A DNA stretch of 64,000 nt from Labrenzia sp. VG12 (GTDB lineage Bacteria; Pseudomonadota; Alphaproteobacteria; Rhizobiales; Stappiaceae): contig NZ_CP022529.1 of NCBI RefSeq assembly GCF_002237595.1, forward strand, positions 5,548,001 to 5,612,000. The letters run 5' to 3'. Below are positions 34,594-42,299 of this stretch, in pieces. The stretch's first letter is position 1, and every line of letters begins with the position of its first letter. A program made the translations under genes and the position numbers. The notes beneath the pieces were generated by a model. That model made no database searches, was not told the origin of the DNA, and saw nothing but the letters and a program-made list of their open reading frames with translations.

Positions 34594-35061
34594 TTGAACA
34601 AATCTGTCGAGCTATACGAAATCATTCGCCTGATCCGGCCGGTGCATCGGCGCCTGGCGCGGGCGGTGGAAGCCAAACTGGACGGAACAGGCGTCACAGT
34701 CGGCATGCGCGCCGTGATGGAGGTGCTGGAGGAGGCTGGGCCCATGTCCGTGCCCGATACCGGCCGCGCGTTGTTCCTGGCGCGTCAGCAGATCCAGCTG
34801 ATGATGAATGCGCTGGAGGAGCAGACGCTGGTGGAGCGCAAACCGAATCCGGCCCACAAACGCTCGCCGCTCTTTGCATTGACGGAAAAAGGGCGGGGCG
34901 CGTTCGGGGAGATCCGGGCAAAGGAAAATGACGAGATCGACGCGGTCTGCGAACTCTTTTCCGAGACGGATCTGACCTCTGCCCAGAAAGTGCTTTGCGG
35001 GATGCTCGACCATTTTGCCGCGTTCGAGGACGACCCGGACCGGCCCCAATCCCTGGAATAA
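34594..35061 (+). CDS. MarR family transcriptional regulator
   Basis: A 155-residue winged-helix repressor. The DNA-binding region is SVPDTGRALFLARQQIQLMMNALEEQTLVERKPNP with the wing in KRSPLFALTEKG. TTG 34594 is the start, preceded by GAAAGAGGTG (34580-34589). It is likely autoregulated through the palindrome overlapping its -35 and may also control the following isochorismatase gene, 21 bases downstream. The ligand is unknown; MarR proteins commonly sense phenolics or oxidants. Confidence 0.88.
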   Translation: MNKSVELYEIIRLIRPVHRRLARAVEAKLDGTGVTVGMRAVMEVLEEAGPMSVPDTGRALFLARQQIQLMMNALEEQTLVERKPNPAHKRSPLFALTEKGRGAFGEIRAKENDEIDAVCELFSETDLTSAQKVLCGMLDHFAAFEDDPDRPQSLE

Positions 35062-35082
35062 TGCTTTGACGGGAGACGTGTC

Positions 35083-35727
35083 ATGACCGGCTTTTGGATC
35101 GTAATCGGACTGTGTGTTGTGGCCCTGGTGGCCTATGTCATTCTCTCTCTCAGAAAGCTGTCGGTGCCGACAACGGGGGCTGTGATCGACGGAGCGATGC
35201 GCCCGGAAACGGCGCTGGTGGTGATTGATGTCCAGGAGGATTTCACCCGCAACACCGGCAAGCGGGCGTTCGATCCTAAGAAACGCGATGCGGCGCTTGA
35301 GGCCATCTCCGAGGAGATCGCACTGAGCCGGAAGTCGGGGCATCAGATCGCCTTCGTCAGCAATGTCTTTCGCGATTGGCCGGTGATCCTGGCAATGAAA
35401 CTGGTTGGCGGCGGTGTCGGAACGCCGGGTCGCGAAGGCCTGAAGCTGGATCGCACGCTGGATGTTCGCGGCGCGCCGGAGTTTGAAAAGTCGATTGGCG
35501 ACACTTTCAGCAATCCCGATTTCGAGGCCTGGCTAGCTGAAAAACGTGTCAGCCGGTTGATCCTGGTCGGTCTGGACACCTGTTACTGCGTGCAGCTGAC
35601 CGCCAGGGGCGCACTCGCCCGAGGCTATCAGGTTGAAATTCGCGAACCGGCCACCTTGACCGGGACACCGGACAAATGGCCGCCGCTCAAGGCCGAACTC
35701 GGAGACGCAGGCGTGGCATTCGCCTGA
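35083..35727 (+). CDS. membrane-anchored isochorismatase-like hydrolase
   Basis: A 214-residue cysteine hydrolase of the isochorismatase fold. The triad is visible as Asp49 (VIDVQEDF), Lys136 (FEKSIGDTF) and Cys169 in DTCYCVQL. An N-terminal membrane helix (about 4-23) is unusual for the family and should tether it to the inner membrane. The substrate could be an amide, isochorismate-like ether or quinone precursor; the sequence does not say. It is probably co-transcribed with the MarR gene before it. Confidence 0.85.
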   Translation: MTGFWIVIGLCVVALVAYVILSLRKLSVPTTGAVIDGAMRPETALVVIDVQEDFTRNTGKRAFDPKKRDAALEAISEEIALSRKSGHQIAFVSNVFRDWPVILAMKLVGGGVGTPGREGLKLDRTLDVRGAPEFEKSIGDTFSNPDFEAWLAEKRVSRLILVGLDTCYCVQLTARGALARGYQVEIREPATLTGTPDKWPPLKAELGDAGVAFA

Positions 35728-35771
35728 CCTGGCACGTGGCCAGGGAACGCCGCCGGTGGTCGCGTTATCCG

Positions 35772-36473
35772 TTAACAGGCCATCGCAGTGCTTTCGCGCC
35801 GCTCATGAAGGTCCAGCAGGTGCGACATCCAGCTGTTTTTCTTGCGCAAGAAACCCCGGAGCAGGTCCGGGTATTCGCCGGACACCGCATTGCGCACGGA
35901 CGGGCGCTGAGAAAGCTGATGACGCCAGGCCGAGACCTTGTCGAGCCTCTCAAGGATATCGAGGGCCAGGAAGCTCTCGAACACGTCGAAATAGCGGAAT
36001 ACCGGTGCAAATGCGGCATCCACGAGCGAGAAGGCTGACCCGGCAAAGAACGGTCCGCCGGGCGCAATGACGTCCTCAAGGTGCCGGAACTTTTGCGTCA
36101 AGGCGGCTGATGCTGCGGCAAAGCCGGTGTCGTCCTGCGCGCTGTAAAGAGCGCCGATCCCGTTCAGCGTCTGGGAGGCGAATTCAACATAGGCCCGGTG
36201 CCGCGCCCGCTCGAGCGGTTCATCCGGATGCAGTTTCGGCGCTGTCGTCTCGTCCAGATACTCAACAATCGGAGCGGATTCAAACAGGTATCGGTCGCCT
36301 GTCTTGAGCAGGGGGACCTTGCCGAGCGGTGAAGCGGTTCTGAACCAGTCCGGCTTGTTGGCAAGGTCAATCATGATGCGCTCGAACGGGATTTCCTTCT
36401 CGGCAAGAACGATGGCGGCGCGCTGAACATAGGGGCAGAGCGTGTGGCTGATCAGGGTGAGGGATGTCGTCAT
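35772..36473 (-). CDS. glutathione S-transferase family protein
   Basis: A 233-residue GST. Its thioredoxin-fold N-terminus reads ISHTLCPYVQRAAIVLAEKEIPFE, with a CPY-type active site as in omega-like GSTs, then SPLGKVPLL and LFESAPIVEYLDE for glutathione binding. The all-alpha C-domain follows from about residue 90. It is divergent from a MarR gene, with a palindromic operator between them, so it is a likely target of that regulator. The substrate is unknown. Confidence 0.9.
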   Translation of the reverse strand: MTTSLTLISHTLCPYVQRAAIVLAEKEIPFERIMIDLANKPDWFRTASPLGKVPLLKTGDRYLFESAPIVEYLDETTAPKLHPDEPLERARHRAYVEFASQTLNGIGALYSAQDDTGFAAASAALTQKFRHLEDVIAPGGPFFAGSAFSLVDAAFAPVFRYFDVFESFLALDILERLDKVSAWRHQLSQRPSVRNAVSGEYPDLLRGFLRKKNSWMSHLLDLHERRESTAMAC

Positions 36474-36490
36474 TGAGGATCTCCATTTTC

Positions 36491-36549
36491 ATGCATGTGC
36501 ATTCAAATAAATGCAAATGCATGAAAGATCAAGATTGATGCAGTTGCAT
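36491..36549. promoter_or_regulatory. divergent operator region between GST and MarR genes
   Basis: Two palindromes. The first has 13-base arms ATGCATGTGCATT (36491-36503) and AATGCAAATGCAT (36510-36522), with 12 of 13 paired. The second is ATGCA-GT-TGCAT at 36538-36549. The shared ATGCA/TGCAT half-sites suggest two dimer sites for the MarR protein encoded at 36570. Confidence 0.7.
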
Positions 36550-36569
36550 AAAGTTTATATGTCTCGGAC

Positions 36570-37013
36570 ATGATGACAAAAAGCGATCCATCGCCAGCCC
36601 CGGTCGATGCCTGGGCGCGGCTTCAACGGGCCAGCAGCAAGGTGCTTGAGCGGGTGGAAGGCCGGCTGAAGGCCGAGGGTTTTCCGCCGCTCGGCTGGTA
36701 TGACATTCTGCTGGAATTGCGCCGCGCCGAAGGGCAGGCCTTGCGTCCGGTGGACATCGAGAAACGGATCCTCCTGGCGCAGTACAATGTCTCCCGGCTG
36801 ATCGATCGGCTGGTGACGGCCGGCTATGTCGAAAAGCGCAAGAGCCCCGAGGACGGCCGGGGTGTCATGATCTGTCTGCTGCCGGCGGGCGAAACGCTGG
36901 TGGCCACGATGTGGCCGAAGTATCGGGACGCGGTCGAAGCGGAGTTCGCTGGTCTTCTCGACAAGGGCGATGCAGAGACCCTCTGGAAGATCCTGGGCAA
37001 GCTGTTGCCCTGA
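36570..37013 (+). CDS. MarR family transcriptional regulator
   Basis: A 147-residue MarR protein with LRPVDIEKRILLAQYNVSRLIDRLVTAGYVEKR as helix-turn-helix and KSPEDGRGVMICLLPAGE as the wing. It is divergent from the GST gene and close to the double operator, so it likely represses both. There is no clear ribosome site, and TTATAT at 36555-36560 lies only 10 bases before the ATG, so the message may be leaderless. Confidence 0.9.
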   Translation: MMTKSDPSPAPVDAWARLQRASSKVLERVEGRLKAEGFPPLGWYDILLELRRAEGQALRPVDIEKRILLAQYNVSRLIDRLVTAGYVEKRKSPEDGRGVMICLLPAGETLVATMWPKYRDAVEAEFAGLLDKGDAETLWKILGKLLP

Positions 37014-37109
37014 GAGACCTGCCTGCAGAGTGTGAACACACTGTTTCCGGCAAGGGAGCGCAAGGCAGCCTATATATGCGCGGCAAGAGCAGCTTGGAGC
37101 GGGAACGAT

Positions 37110-37694
37110 ATGCAGGACAGGACCGATCTCGACCAACGGAACGGATTGCCGGACGAGTGGCTGTTCCTGTTGAGAGACCACCCGCGCGCGGACTGGTCCG
37201 GTCACCGGAATCTCGGTCCGCTCACGGAGTTCTGGCTGGCGCGCCACAACGGGTTCCGTCAATTGGGCCAATCGCTGGAACAGTTGCTGTCGGACTTTCG
37301 GGAAGACCAAATCGAAGCGGACCGGTTCGGCGGCCTGTTTGCGCCGCGGCTGCAGCAATTCCTGTCTGAACTGCATCACCATCACATGATCGAGGATCAT
37401 CACTATTTCCCGGTCTTCATGGCGGCGGAAAAGCGGCTTGTGGCCGGCTTCGAATTGCTCGCGGGCGATCATGAGCTGATCCATCACCGCATCGAAACCG
37501 TGGTCAAAAGCGCCAACACCCTGTTCGGGCAGATGGGAACGTGCGACCGTGACGCCATCCGCCGTGCGGCAGACGGTTTTGCAGGTGTCAGCGACACCTT
37601 GATCAGCGGCCTGATGCGCCATCTCGACGACGAGGAAGACCTGATCGTGCCCCTGATCCTCGACCGGGGCGAGCGGGAGCTGGGACTTTCATAG
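37110..37694 (+). CDS. hemerythrin-domain protein
   Basis: A 194-residue protein with the diiron histidine pattern of bacterial hemerythrins: ARHNGFRQ, ELHHHHMIEDHHYFPVF, GDHELIHHRIE and HLDDEEDLIVPLIL. Such domains bind O2 or act in iron or nitric-oxide handling. No partner domain is present. The start ATG 37110 follows GGGAACG. The frame opens at 37032, but that adds an atypical N-terminus. Confidence 0.88.
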   Translation: MQDRTDLDQRNGLPDEWLFLLRDHPRADWSGHRNLGPLTEFWLARHNGFRQLGQSLEQLLSDFREDQIEADRFGGLFAPRLQQFLSELHHHHMIEDHHYFPVFMAAEKRLVAGFELLAGDHELIHHRIETVVKSANTLFGQMGTCDRDAIRRAADGFAGVSDTLISGLMRHLDDEEDLIVPLILDRGERELGLS

Positions 37695-37751
37695 GCTAGA
37701 CGCCGGTCAATGCAGCCTGCAAACGAGCACCTGTCGGACCCTTCCCTCCGT

Positions 37752-37899
37752 GTCACCCCGGACAAGCGCAGCGCAGATCCGGGGCCTACTCGCAAGCCCT
37801 CTTGCTGAAGTGATAAAGCTTCGGAGGCGAGCCTCCGCAGAACAGGTATTCTCAGGAAATGAGTAGGCCCCGGGTCTCGCTTCGCTCGCCCGGGGTGAC
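37752..37899. repeat. mosaic palindromic repeat, copy C
   Basis: 148 bases whose ends are inverted copies: GTCACCCCGGACAAGCGCAG...GGCCTACTCG at the left and GAGTAGGCCCC...CCCGGGGTGAC at the right. A central perfect palindrome CGGAGGC-GA-GCCTCCG lies at 37822-37837. Copy D at 41659-41805 has almost the same length and ends. Confidence 0.8.
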
Positions 37900-37997
37900 A
37901 TCGGAGGTCTTTGAAAACTCTGGATCCTCATTGGCTTTGCCATGAGGCATTCCTGTCACACCCGACGAGACGACGGTGATCCCCAAACCAAACAGGC

Positions 37998-38028
37998 TTG
38001 ACTCTTTCCCGTTCGTCGCGCACATAAG
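37998..38028 (+). promoter_or_regulatory. putative promoter of the tyrS leader
   Basis: TTGACT (37998-38003) and ACATAA or CATAAG (38022-38028). The spacer is 18-19 bases, slightly long. The predicted transcription start falls at about 38034, the first base of the leader-peptide ATG. Confidence 0.5.
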
Positions 38029-38033
38029 CTGGC

Positions 38034-38099
38034 ATGACCAAGATGAGCGCATCCTTCGTGTATTTTTATTACGTCACCGACATACCGGCGGCTGCGTAG
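38034..38099 (+). CDS. putative Tyr/Phe-rich leader peptide upstream of tyrS
   Basis: A 21-codon open frame whose middle reads SASFVYFYYV, with codons TTC, TAT, TTT, TAT and TAC (38055-38072), and ending at TAG 38097-38099. Five of nine consecutive residues are aromatic, three of them Tyr, directly before the tyrosyl-tRNA synthetase gene. There is no ribosome site, and the predicted promoter would start RNA at or next to the ATG, as in the leaderless trpL of rhizobia. Together with the hairpins downstream it looks like a transcription attenuator sensing charged tRNA-Tyr (perhaps tRNA-Phe). This is inference from sequence layout. Confidence 0.6.
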   Translation: MTKMSASFVYFYYVTDIPAAA

Positions 38100-38126
38100 G
38101 ATCTTGTTCACCCGATAGAAACCTCA

Positions 38127-38155
38127 AAAGCCGCCGCGTCAGGCGGCTTTTTGGT
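38127..38155 (+). terminator. intrinsic terminator before tyrS (attenuator)
   Basis: AAAAGCCGCC (38127-38136), loop GCGTCA, GGCGGCTTTT (38142-38151), then more T. GGCGGCT at 38087-38093 is perfectly complementary to AGCCGCC (38129-38135), so an exclusive antiterminator pairing is available. It ends 46 bases before tyrS. Confidence 0.75.
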
Positions 38156-38201
38156 TTCCAACCCCAAGCTTCCTGGCGGGGGAAAACCCAGGAAGCAGAC
38201 C

Positions 38202-39479
38202 ATGACCAAACATATGATCGAAGCCGGCAAGCCGGCGACCAAACTCCGATCCGAAGCGCTTGCCGTGCTTCTGGAGCGTGGCCTTGTGCATCAGTGCACG
38301 GATATCGAAGCGCTCGACGAAACGCTTTCCAAAGGGCCTATCACCGCCTATGCCGGGTTCGATGCCACGGCCGCCAGCCTTCATGTCGGCCATCTGATGC
38401 CGCTGATGACCATGCGTTGGCTGCAGAAGCTGGGCCACAAGCCGATCATCGTCCTGGGCGGCGGCACCAGCCAGATCGGCGACCCGAGTTTCCGCAACGA
38501 TGCGCGGCCGCTTCTGGAAGAACGCCAGATCGCGGCCAACATCGCCACCATCCGCCGCTCGGTAGAGCGCCTGGTGGATATGGAAGGTGAGGACGGGGCA
38601 CTTCTGGTCGACAACGCGGAGTGGCTGAATGAGTTCCGCTTCCTGGAATTCCTCCGCGACTATGGCTCCCAGTTCACCGTCAACCGCATGATGACCTTCG
38701 ATAGCGTGAAGTCACGCCTCGAAGCGCAGATGCCGCTAACCGTTCTGGAGTTCTGCTACATGATGCTGCAGGCTGTCGATTTCCTGGAACTCGCCAAACG
38801 GCACAAGTGTTCCCTTCAGGTTGGCGGGTCCGACCAGTGGGGCAACATCGTCAATGGTGTGGAACTCGGCCGCCGGGATGGCCGCAAGCTGCATGGCCTC
38901 ACCGTACCGCTGCTGACCACGGCGAGCGGCGCCAAGATGGGCAAGACCGCCGCCGGTGCCGTCTGGCTGCATCCCGAACACCTGTCGCCCTTCGGCTTCT
39001 GGCAATTCTGGCGCAACACGGCCGATGCGGATGTCGCCAAGTTCCTGCGCCTCTTCACCGAACTGCCGATGAGCGAGATCGATCGTCTGGCGGCATTGGA
39101 AGGGGCAGAACTGAATGAGGCCAAGAAGATCCTGGCAACCCAGGTGACCGCGATTGTCCATGGTCCGGAGGAAGCCCGCGCCGCCCTGCAGCAGGGGGAT
39201 GCGCTGTTCTCCGGCGAAGGCGATATTCTGGAACCGACGCATACCTTGCCGCTGACACGCCTTGCCGAGGGCCTCGGCCTTCTGGAACTGGTGGTGGCCG
39301 TCGGTTTTGCCGCCTCCAACGGCGAAGCGCGGCGTCTGGTGGAAGGCGGCGGTGTCCGTCTCAACCATGCCATCGTCGACGACCCGCGCCGCCGCATCGC
39401 CACGGGCGATCTTCAGGCCGATGACCGCCTGTCGGTATCGGTCGGCCGTCGCCGCAAGGCCCTGATCGGGTTTGAGTAA
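38202..39479 (+). CDS. tyrS: tyrosyl-tRNA synthetase
   Basis: Class I synthetase charging tRNA-Tyr, 425 residues. The HIGH motif is HVGH at 61-64, the KMSKS loop is KMGKT at 245-249, GGSDQWGNI is the tyrosine-binding region, and an S4 RNA-binding domain occupies the C-terminus (NGEARRLVEGGGVRLNHAIV). ATG 38202 follows AGGAAG at 38190-38195. The leader frame and terminator upstream suggest control by attenuation. It converges on the DUF4166 gene with only 5 bases between stop codons and no terminator there. Confidence 0.97.
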   Translation: MTKHMIEAGKPATKLRSEALAVLLERGLVHQCTDIEALDETLSKGPITAYAGFDATAASLHVGHLMPLMTMRWLQKLGHKPIIVLGGGTSQIGDPSFRNDARPLLEERQIAANIATIRRSVERLVDMEGEDGALLVDNAEWLNEFRFLEFLRDYGSQFTVNRMMTFDSVKSRLEAQMPLTVLEFCYMMLQAVDFLELAKRHKCSLQVGGSDQWGNIVNGVELGRRDGRKLHGLTVPLLTTASGAKMGKTAAGAVWLHPEHLSPFGFWQFWRNTADADVAKFLRLFTELPMSEIDRLAALEGAELNEAKKILATQVTAIVHGPEEARAALQQGDALFSGEGDILEPTHTLPLTRLAEGLGLLELVVAVGFAASNGEARRLVEGGGVRLNHAIVDDPRRRIATGDLQADDRLSVSVGRRRKALIGFE

Positions 39480-39484
39480 ACCGA

Positions 39485-40036
39485 TCAGCTCTCAGCAACA
39501 CGCTCGGCCGGTTCCAGCCAGCCATCATAGCCAAAGACCTTCCCGATGAGCGGGAAGGTCACTTCCACAGTAAATCGATAGCGGCCCTCCCGCACCCGTT
39601 CGCGGCCGATGGCGATGGGGGCAAGAGCCAGCCATAAGGGGATTGGCCCGAGAAACACCTTTTCAGGTGCCAGGTCGATCCCCTCCGGTGAGGCGGTGAC
39701 GCGCATCTTGAATGTAAAGGGGCCCAGCCGTTCCACCATGCAAGGGTACTTTTCCTGCGTACCGGCGATCATGTCCGTTTGAAACGGCTGGCCGTCAAAG
39801 CGGCGTGTCCAGCGTTCGCCGCCATCAATCGGCGCGAACGTGGTTTCAACGGCAACATCCTTACGAGCCTCCGGCAACCTTGCCAGCCGACAGATGAGAC
39901 CGCCTATTATGGATTGGCCGCGCGTCACGTCTGCGGTTCCCCGCGCCACGCGGGCAAAGCTGTGCATCTCCCGGATTTTCAGAGGAATTTGCTCGAAATC
40001 GTCGCCAAGGATGGATTGGTAGAGTGTGCGGGGCAT
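39485..40036 (-). CDS. DUF4166 family protein
   Basis: A 183-residue protein matching DUF4166, from LPEARKDVAVETTFAPIDG, ERWTRRFDGQPF, LGPFTFKMRV and EVTFPLIGKVFGYDGWL. The family is also found fused to saccharopine-dehydrogenase-like proteins, and its role is unknown. There is no signal peptide. Transcribed toward tyrS. Confidence 0.82.
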   Translation of the reverse strand: MPRTLYQSILGDDFEQIPLKIREMHSFARVARGTADVTRGQSIIGGLICRLARLPEARKDVAVETTFAPIDGGERWTRRFDGQPFQTDMIAGTQEKYPCMVERLGPFTFKMRVTASPEGIDLAPEKVFLGPIPLWLALAPIAIGRERVREGRYRFTVEVTFPLIGKVFGYDGWLEPAERVAES

Positions 40037-40076
40037 GATTTTGTGTCGTCCGGTCGTATTCCTGAAGCAGTTCGCT

Positions 40077-40128
40077 CGCGTGTTAGCTTCCGCAAATCAG
40101 CGCGAGTGCTCGCGGAAGCTAACACGCG
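40077..40128. repeat. 17-base perfect inverted repeat
   Basis: CGCGTGTTAGCTTCCGC (40077-40093) and its exact complement GCGGAAGCTAACACGCG (40112-40128) flank an 18-base loop. GG and TTTT follow on the plus strand. It lies between two minus-strand genes, downstream of the tautomerase and upstream of DUF4166. It may end tautomerase transcription, but the T-run is on the opposite strand. Confidence 0.75.
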
Positions 40129-40208
40129 GGTTTTGCCCAAGTCATGCCTTGCAATGAGAAGGCGGGCCGGAGCCGGGTGGCTTGCCCGGCTCCGGCCTCT
40201 CGATCCGC

Positions 40209-40424
40209 TCAGCCTGCCGTTTCTAGCAGCTGCCTGCGATACTCTTCCGCCGGCACGCCGCCGATCCCCCAGTTGTCCAGGTCGACCTCGTCGATCACCA
40301 CGAACGTGGTCGACGGGTTCTTGTCGAGCACCTCGACCAGAAGGTCGGTGGCGCCCTTGATGAGCCTTTTTTTCTGCTCCGCGGTCACTCCTTCACGGGT
40401 CACCTGAATGTTCACGTATGGCAT
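40209..40424 (-). CDS. 4-oxalocrotonate tautomerase family protein
   Basis: A 71-residue tautomerase with the catalytic N-terminal proline exposed after Met removal (MPYVNIQVTREG) and the family end TTFVVIDEVDLDNWGIGG. Members tautomerise 2-oxo acids in aromatic degradation, but the physiological substrate here is unknown. It forms a minus-strand operon with an NTF2-like gene (1 base apart) and a GST. Confidence 0.9.
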   Translation of the reverse strand: MPYVNIQVTREGVTAEQKKRLIKGATDLLVEVLDKNPSTTFVVIDEVDLDNWGIGGVPAEEYRRQLLETAG

Positions 40425-40425
40425 C

Positions 40426-40812
40426 TCAGGCTGCTCCTTCTTCTCTCGGTTTGATCTGGAAAATCTTGGCCATGATCTTCCAGCGCCCGTCCTCGCGCAC
40501 GAAGGTCAGGAAGTCGGTGAAGTCATTGTTGCCGATCGAACAGCGGACACGGGCAAAAGCCGTGTTGTCACCGGCGAGCTGGATCTCGTCGATCGCATCC
40601 CGGCGTGCTTCGCCCCTGGAGGCCGGAGATTGCCGCTTGGCTACCACCGGCACGTATTCCGCCATGGTCCGGTGGAGGAGGGGCGTCTGGTCGGCGGTCG
40701 CATAGACCGCCTTTGGATGAAACACCTTCTCCAGAAGCACCGTGTCGCAGTGGTAGAGGGCGTCGAAATAGTCGCCAATGACCGACTGTATATCTGTCAG
40801 AACGTTGCTCAT
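40426..40812 (-). CDS. NTF2-like (SnoaL/lumazine-binding-type) protein
   Basis: A 128-residue small alpha+beta barrel protein: QSVIGDYFDALYHCDTVLLEKVFHPKAVY, then GDNTAFARVRCSIGNNDFTDFLTFVREDGRWKIMAKIF. The pattern is that of nuclear transport factor 2-like proteins, which act as hydrolases, isomerases or binding proteins. No catalytic set is obvious. Its start overlaps the GST stop by 4 bases and its stop is 1 base from the tautomerase start. Confidence 0.8.
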   Translation of the reverse strand: MSNVLTDIQSVIGDYFDALYHCDTVLLEKVFHPKAVYATADQTPLLHRTMAEYVPVVAKRQSPASRGEARRDAIDEIQLAGDNTAFARVRCSIGNNDFTDFLTFVREDGRWKIMAKIFQIKPREEGAA

Positions 40813-41423
40813 GCGGCCAGGCCTTCTTCTTCCAGCGTCTTGCGCGTAGCCGGGCGGGTCGCGATCCGCTCCAGATAGGCTTTGGTGCCCGGCCAGGCGT
40901 CCAGCGACACGCCGATGAAGTTGCTCCAGTTCAGGATCACGAAGGCATAGGCGTCCGCCACGGAAAACGTGTCACCCAGCAGGTAGTCGCCACCCTTGTT
41001 CAAAAGCGCATCGAACTGGCCAAGCTTGGCGTCGAGCTTCTTCCGGTTTTCCCTGGCCTGATCTTCCGAAAAGGTCTTTCCCGAGAAATAGGGGCTGAAA
41101 CCCTTGTGCAACTCGGACGACAGGAAGCTGAGCAGTTCCAGGGTCCGGAAGCGGTCGAGCGGCCTGCCGGTGCTGTCGGACGAGAGCTCCGGGTGTTGCT
41201 CGCCGAGCCAGTGCAGGATGGCGACGTTTTCAGTCAGGACATCCCCGGAGGCGAACTCAAGCGCGGGCACATATCCGCGGGGATTGGTGTCGGCATAAGC
41301 CGCTCCGGTCTCGGTCAGGCCGGCATCCGTGTCGACCTTTTCCAGGCTGTAGCTGGCGCCGGCCTCGTTCAGAAGCAGATGCGCGGCCATCGAACAGGCA
41401 CCGGGTTTGTAAAAGAGTTTCAT
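40809..41423 (-). CDS. glutathione S-transferase, beta class
   Basis: A 204-residue GST with the beta-class N-terminus MKLFYKPGACSMAAH, where Cys10 is the expected glutathione-linked residue. NPRGYVPALEF and LTENVAILHWLGEQHP bind glutathione, and the C-domain follows. First gene of the GST-NTF2-tautomerase operon, with a palindrome 75 bases upstream of its start. Likely detoxification of electrophiles; substrate unknown. Confidence 0.93.
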   Translation of the reverse strand: MKLFYKPGACSMAAHLLLNEAGASYSLEKVDTDAGLTETGAAYADTNPRGYVPALEFASGDVLTENVAILHWLGEQHPELSSDSTGRPLDRFRTLELLSFLSSELHKGFSPYFSGKTFSEDQARENRKKLDAKLGQFDALLNKGGDYLLGDTFSVADAYAFVILNWSNFIGVSLDAWPGTKAYLERIATRPATRKTLEEEGLAA

Positions 41424-41497
41424 CGCTAGGCTCCATCGTTTGCGTCGATGGCCAGAAGGTGTTCCTTCAAGTCACCATTGACAAGTAGGTTTCTGAT

Positions 41498-41521
41498 GGT
41501 AACTATGTTTTTCAAGTTACC
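41498..41521. promoter_or_regulatory. putative operator upstream of the GST operon
   Basis: Inverted repeat GGTAACT (41498-41504) / AGTTACC (41515-41521) with a 10-base spacer. It lies in the promoter zone of the minus-strand GST operon, and an HxlR regulator gene follows 380 bases away on the other strand. The regulator assignment is inference. Confidence 0.5.
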
Positions 41522-41658
41522 CGGGAGAAACCTGATGACCGGAGCGAAATCGGGGAAAGGCGCAAGGAACTTGTATCCTTTCGCCACAGGAGCTGTGGTT
41601 CGCTTGGACAAATGGGTGATGCCTTGTTTTGGTCCGTGACAGCGCCGCCAATCACGGG

Positions 41659-41805
41659 GTCACCCCGGGCGAGCAAAGCGAGACCCGGGGCCCACTTGTT
41701 GCCAGAGCGTTTGCCCTTTGGTGACGTGGCCCGGAGCCTTAACCTGCTTCGGCAAGAGGCCATGCGAGTAGGCCCCGGATCTGCGCTGCGCTTGTCCGGG
41801 GTGAC
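41659..41805. repeat. mosaic palindromic repeat, copy D
   Basis: 147 bases from GTCACCCCGGGCGAGC to CTTGTCCGGGGTGAC. The ends are inverted relative to each other (left GACCCGGGGCC, right GGCCCCGGATC). Same family as copy C. Confidence 0.8.
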
Positions 41806-41901
41806 ACCAAGAGCAGGACGTGACAGCTTCTGTGAGAGACGACAGATGCCAAGACGCCGAAAACCCGAGCCAATGCGAGACATCGAAAAAGAGCCAGAGA
41901 C

Positions 41902-42276
41902 ATGCCACTGAAAATGCGCAAGAACCGAAGCCCGAAACCGCCGGAGCCCTGCCTTTTAACCGAGTGCATGCAGGTGATTGCCGGTGCCTGGGCACCGAAT
42001 GTCATCTGGAGCCTGCGGGCCGGTCCCCGCCGTTTCAACGAGCTGAAAACCGATATCCCTCCCGTCTCCTCCAAGGTGCTGTCCGCGCGCCTGTCCGAAC
42101 TGGAAGAACGCGGCGTTCTCATCCGCCATGTCCGTCCGACGTCGCCACCATCGGTCGAATATGAACTGACGGAACTGGGTGAGGAGCTGATCCCGGCCCT
42201 TGAAGCGATTGTTGCCGTGGGCCACAAATTGAAACAGCGGCGCGGCTACCAGATGGATGTCGAGGCCGCCGAATAG
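41902..42276 (+). CDS. HxlR family transcriptional regulator
   Basis: A 124-residue winged-helix regulator. CLLTECMQVIAGAW, WSLRAGPRRFNELKTDIP, SSKVLSARLSELEERGVLIRH and VEYELTELGEELIP are the HxlR signatures. Two cysteines (17 and 22) near the dimer helix could sense oxidants or quinones, as in YodB or HypR. It is followed by an alpha/beta hydrolase gene after 23 bases and faces away from the GST operon. Confidence 0.9.
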   Translation: MPLKMRKNRSPKPPEPCLLTECMQVIAGAWAPNVIWSLRAGPRRFNELKTDIPPVSSKVLSARLSELEERGVLIRHVRPTSPPSVEYELTELGEELIPALEAIVAVGHKLKQRRGYQMDVEAAE

Positions 42277-42299
42277 GTCTGATCGCCGGGGAGAGCAAG

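Noticed and set aside
37695..38201. tRNA or small structured RNA gene in the gap before tyrS
   Set aside because: No cloverleaf or T-loop (GTTCGA-type) sequence. The structures are explained by repeat copy C and the attenuator.
41426..41639. Overlapping short open frames on both strands upstream of the GST operon
   Set aside because: They lie over the promoter palindrome, lack ribosome sites and resemble no family.
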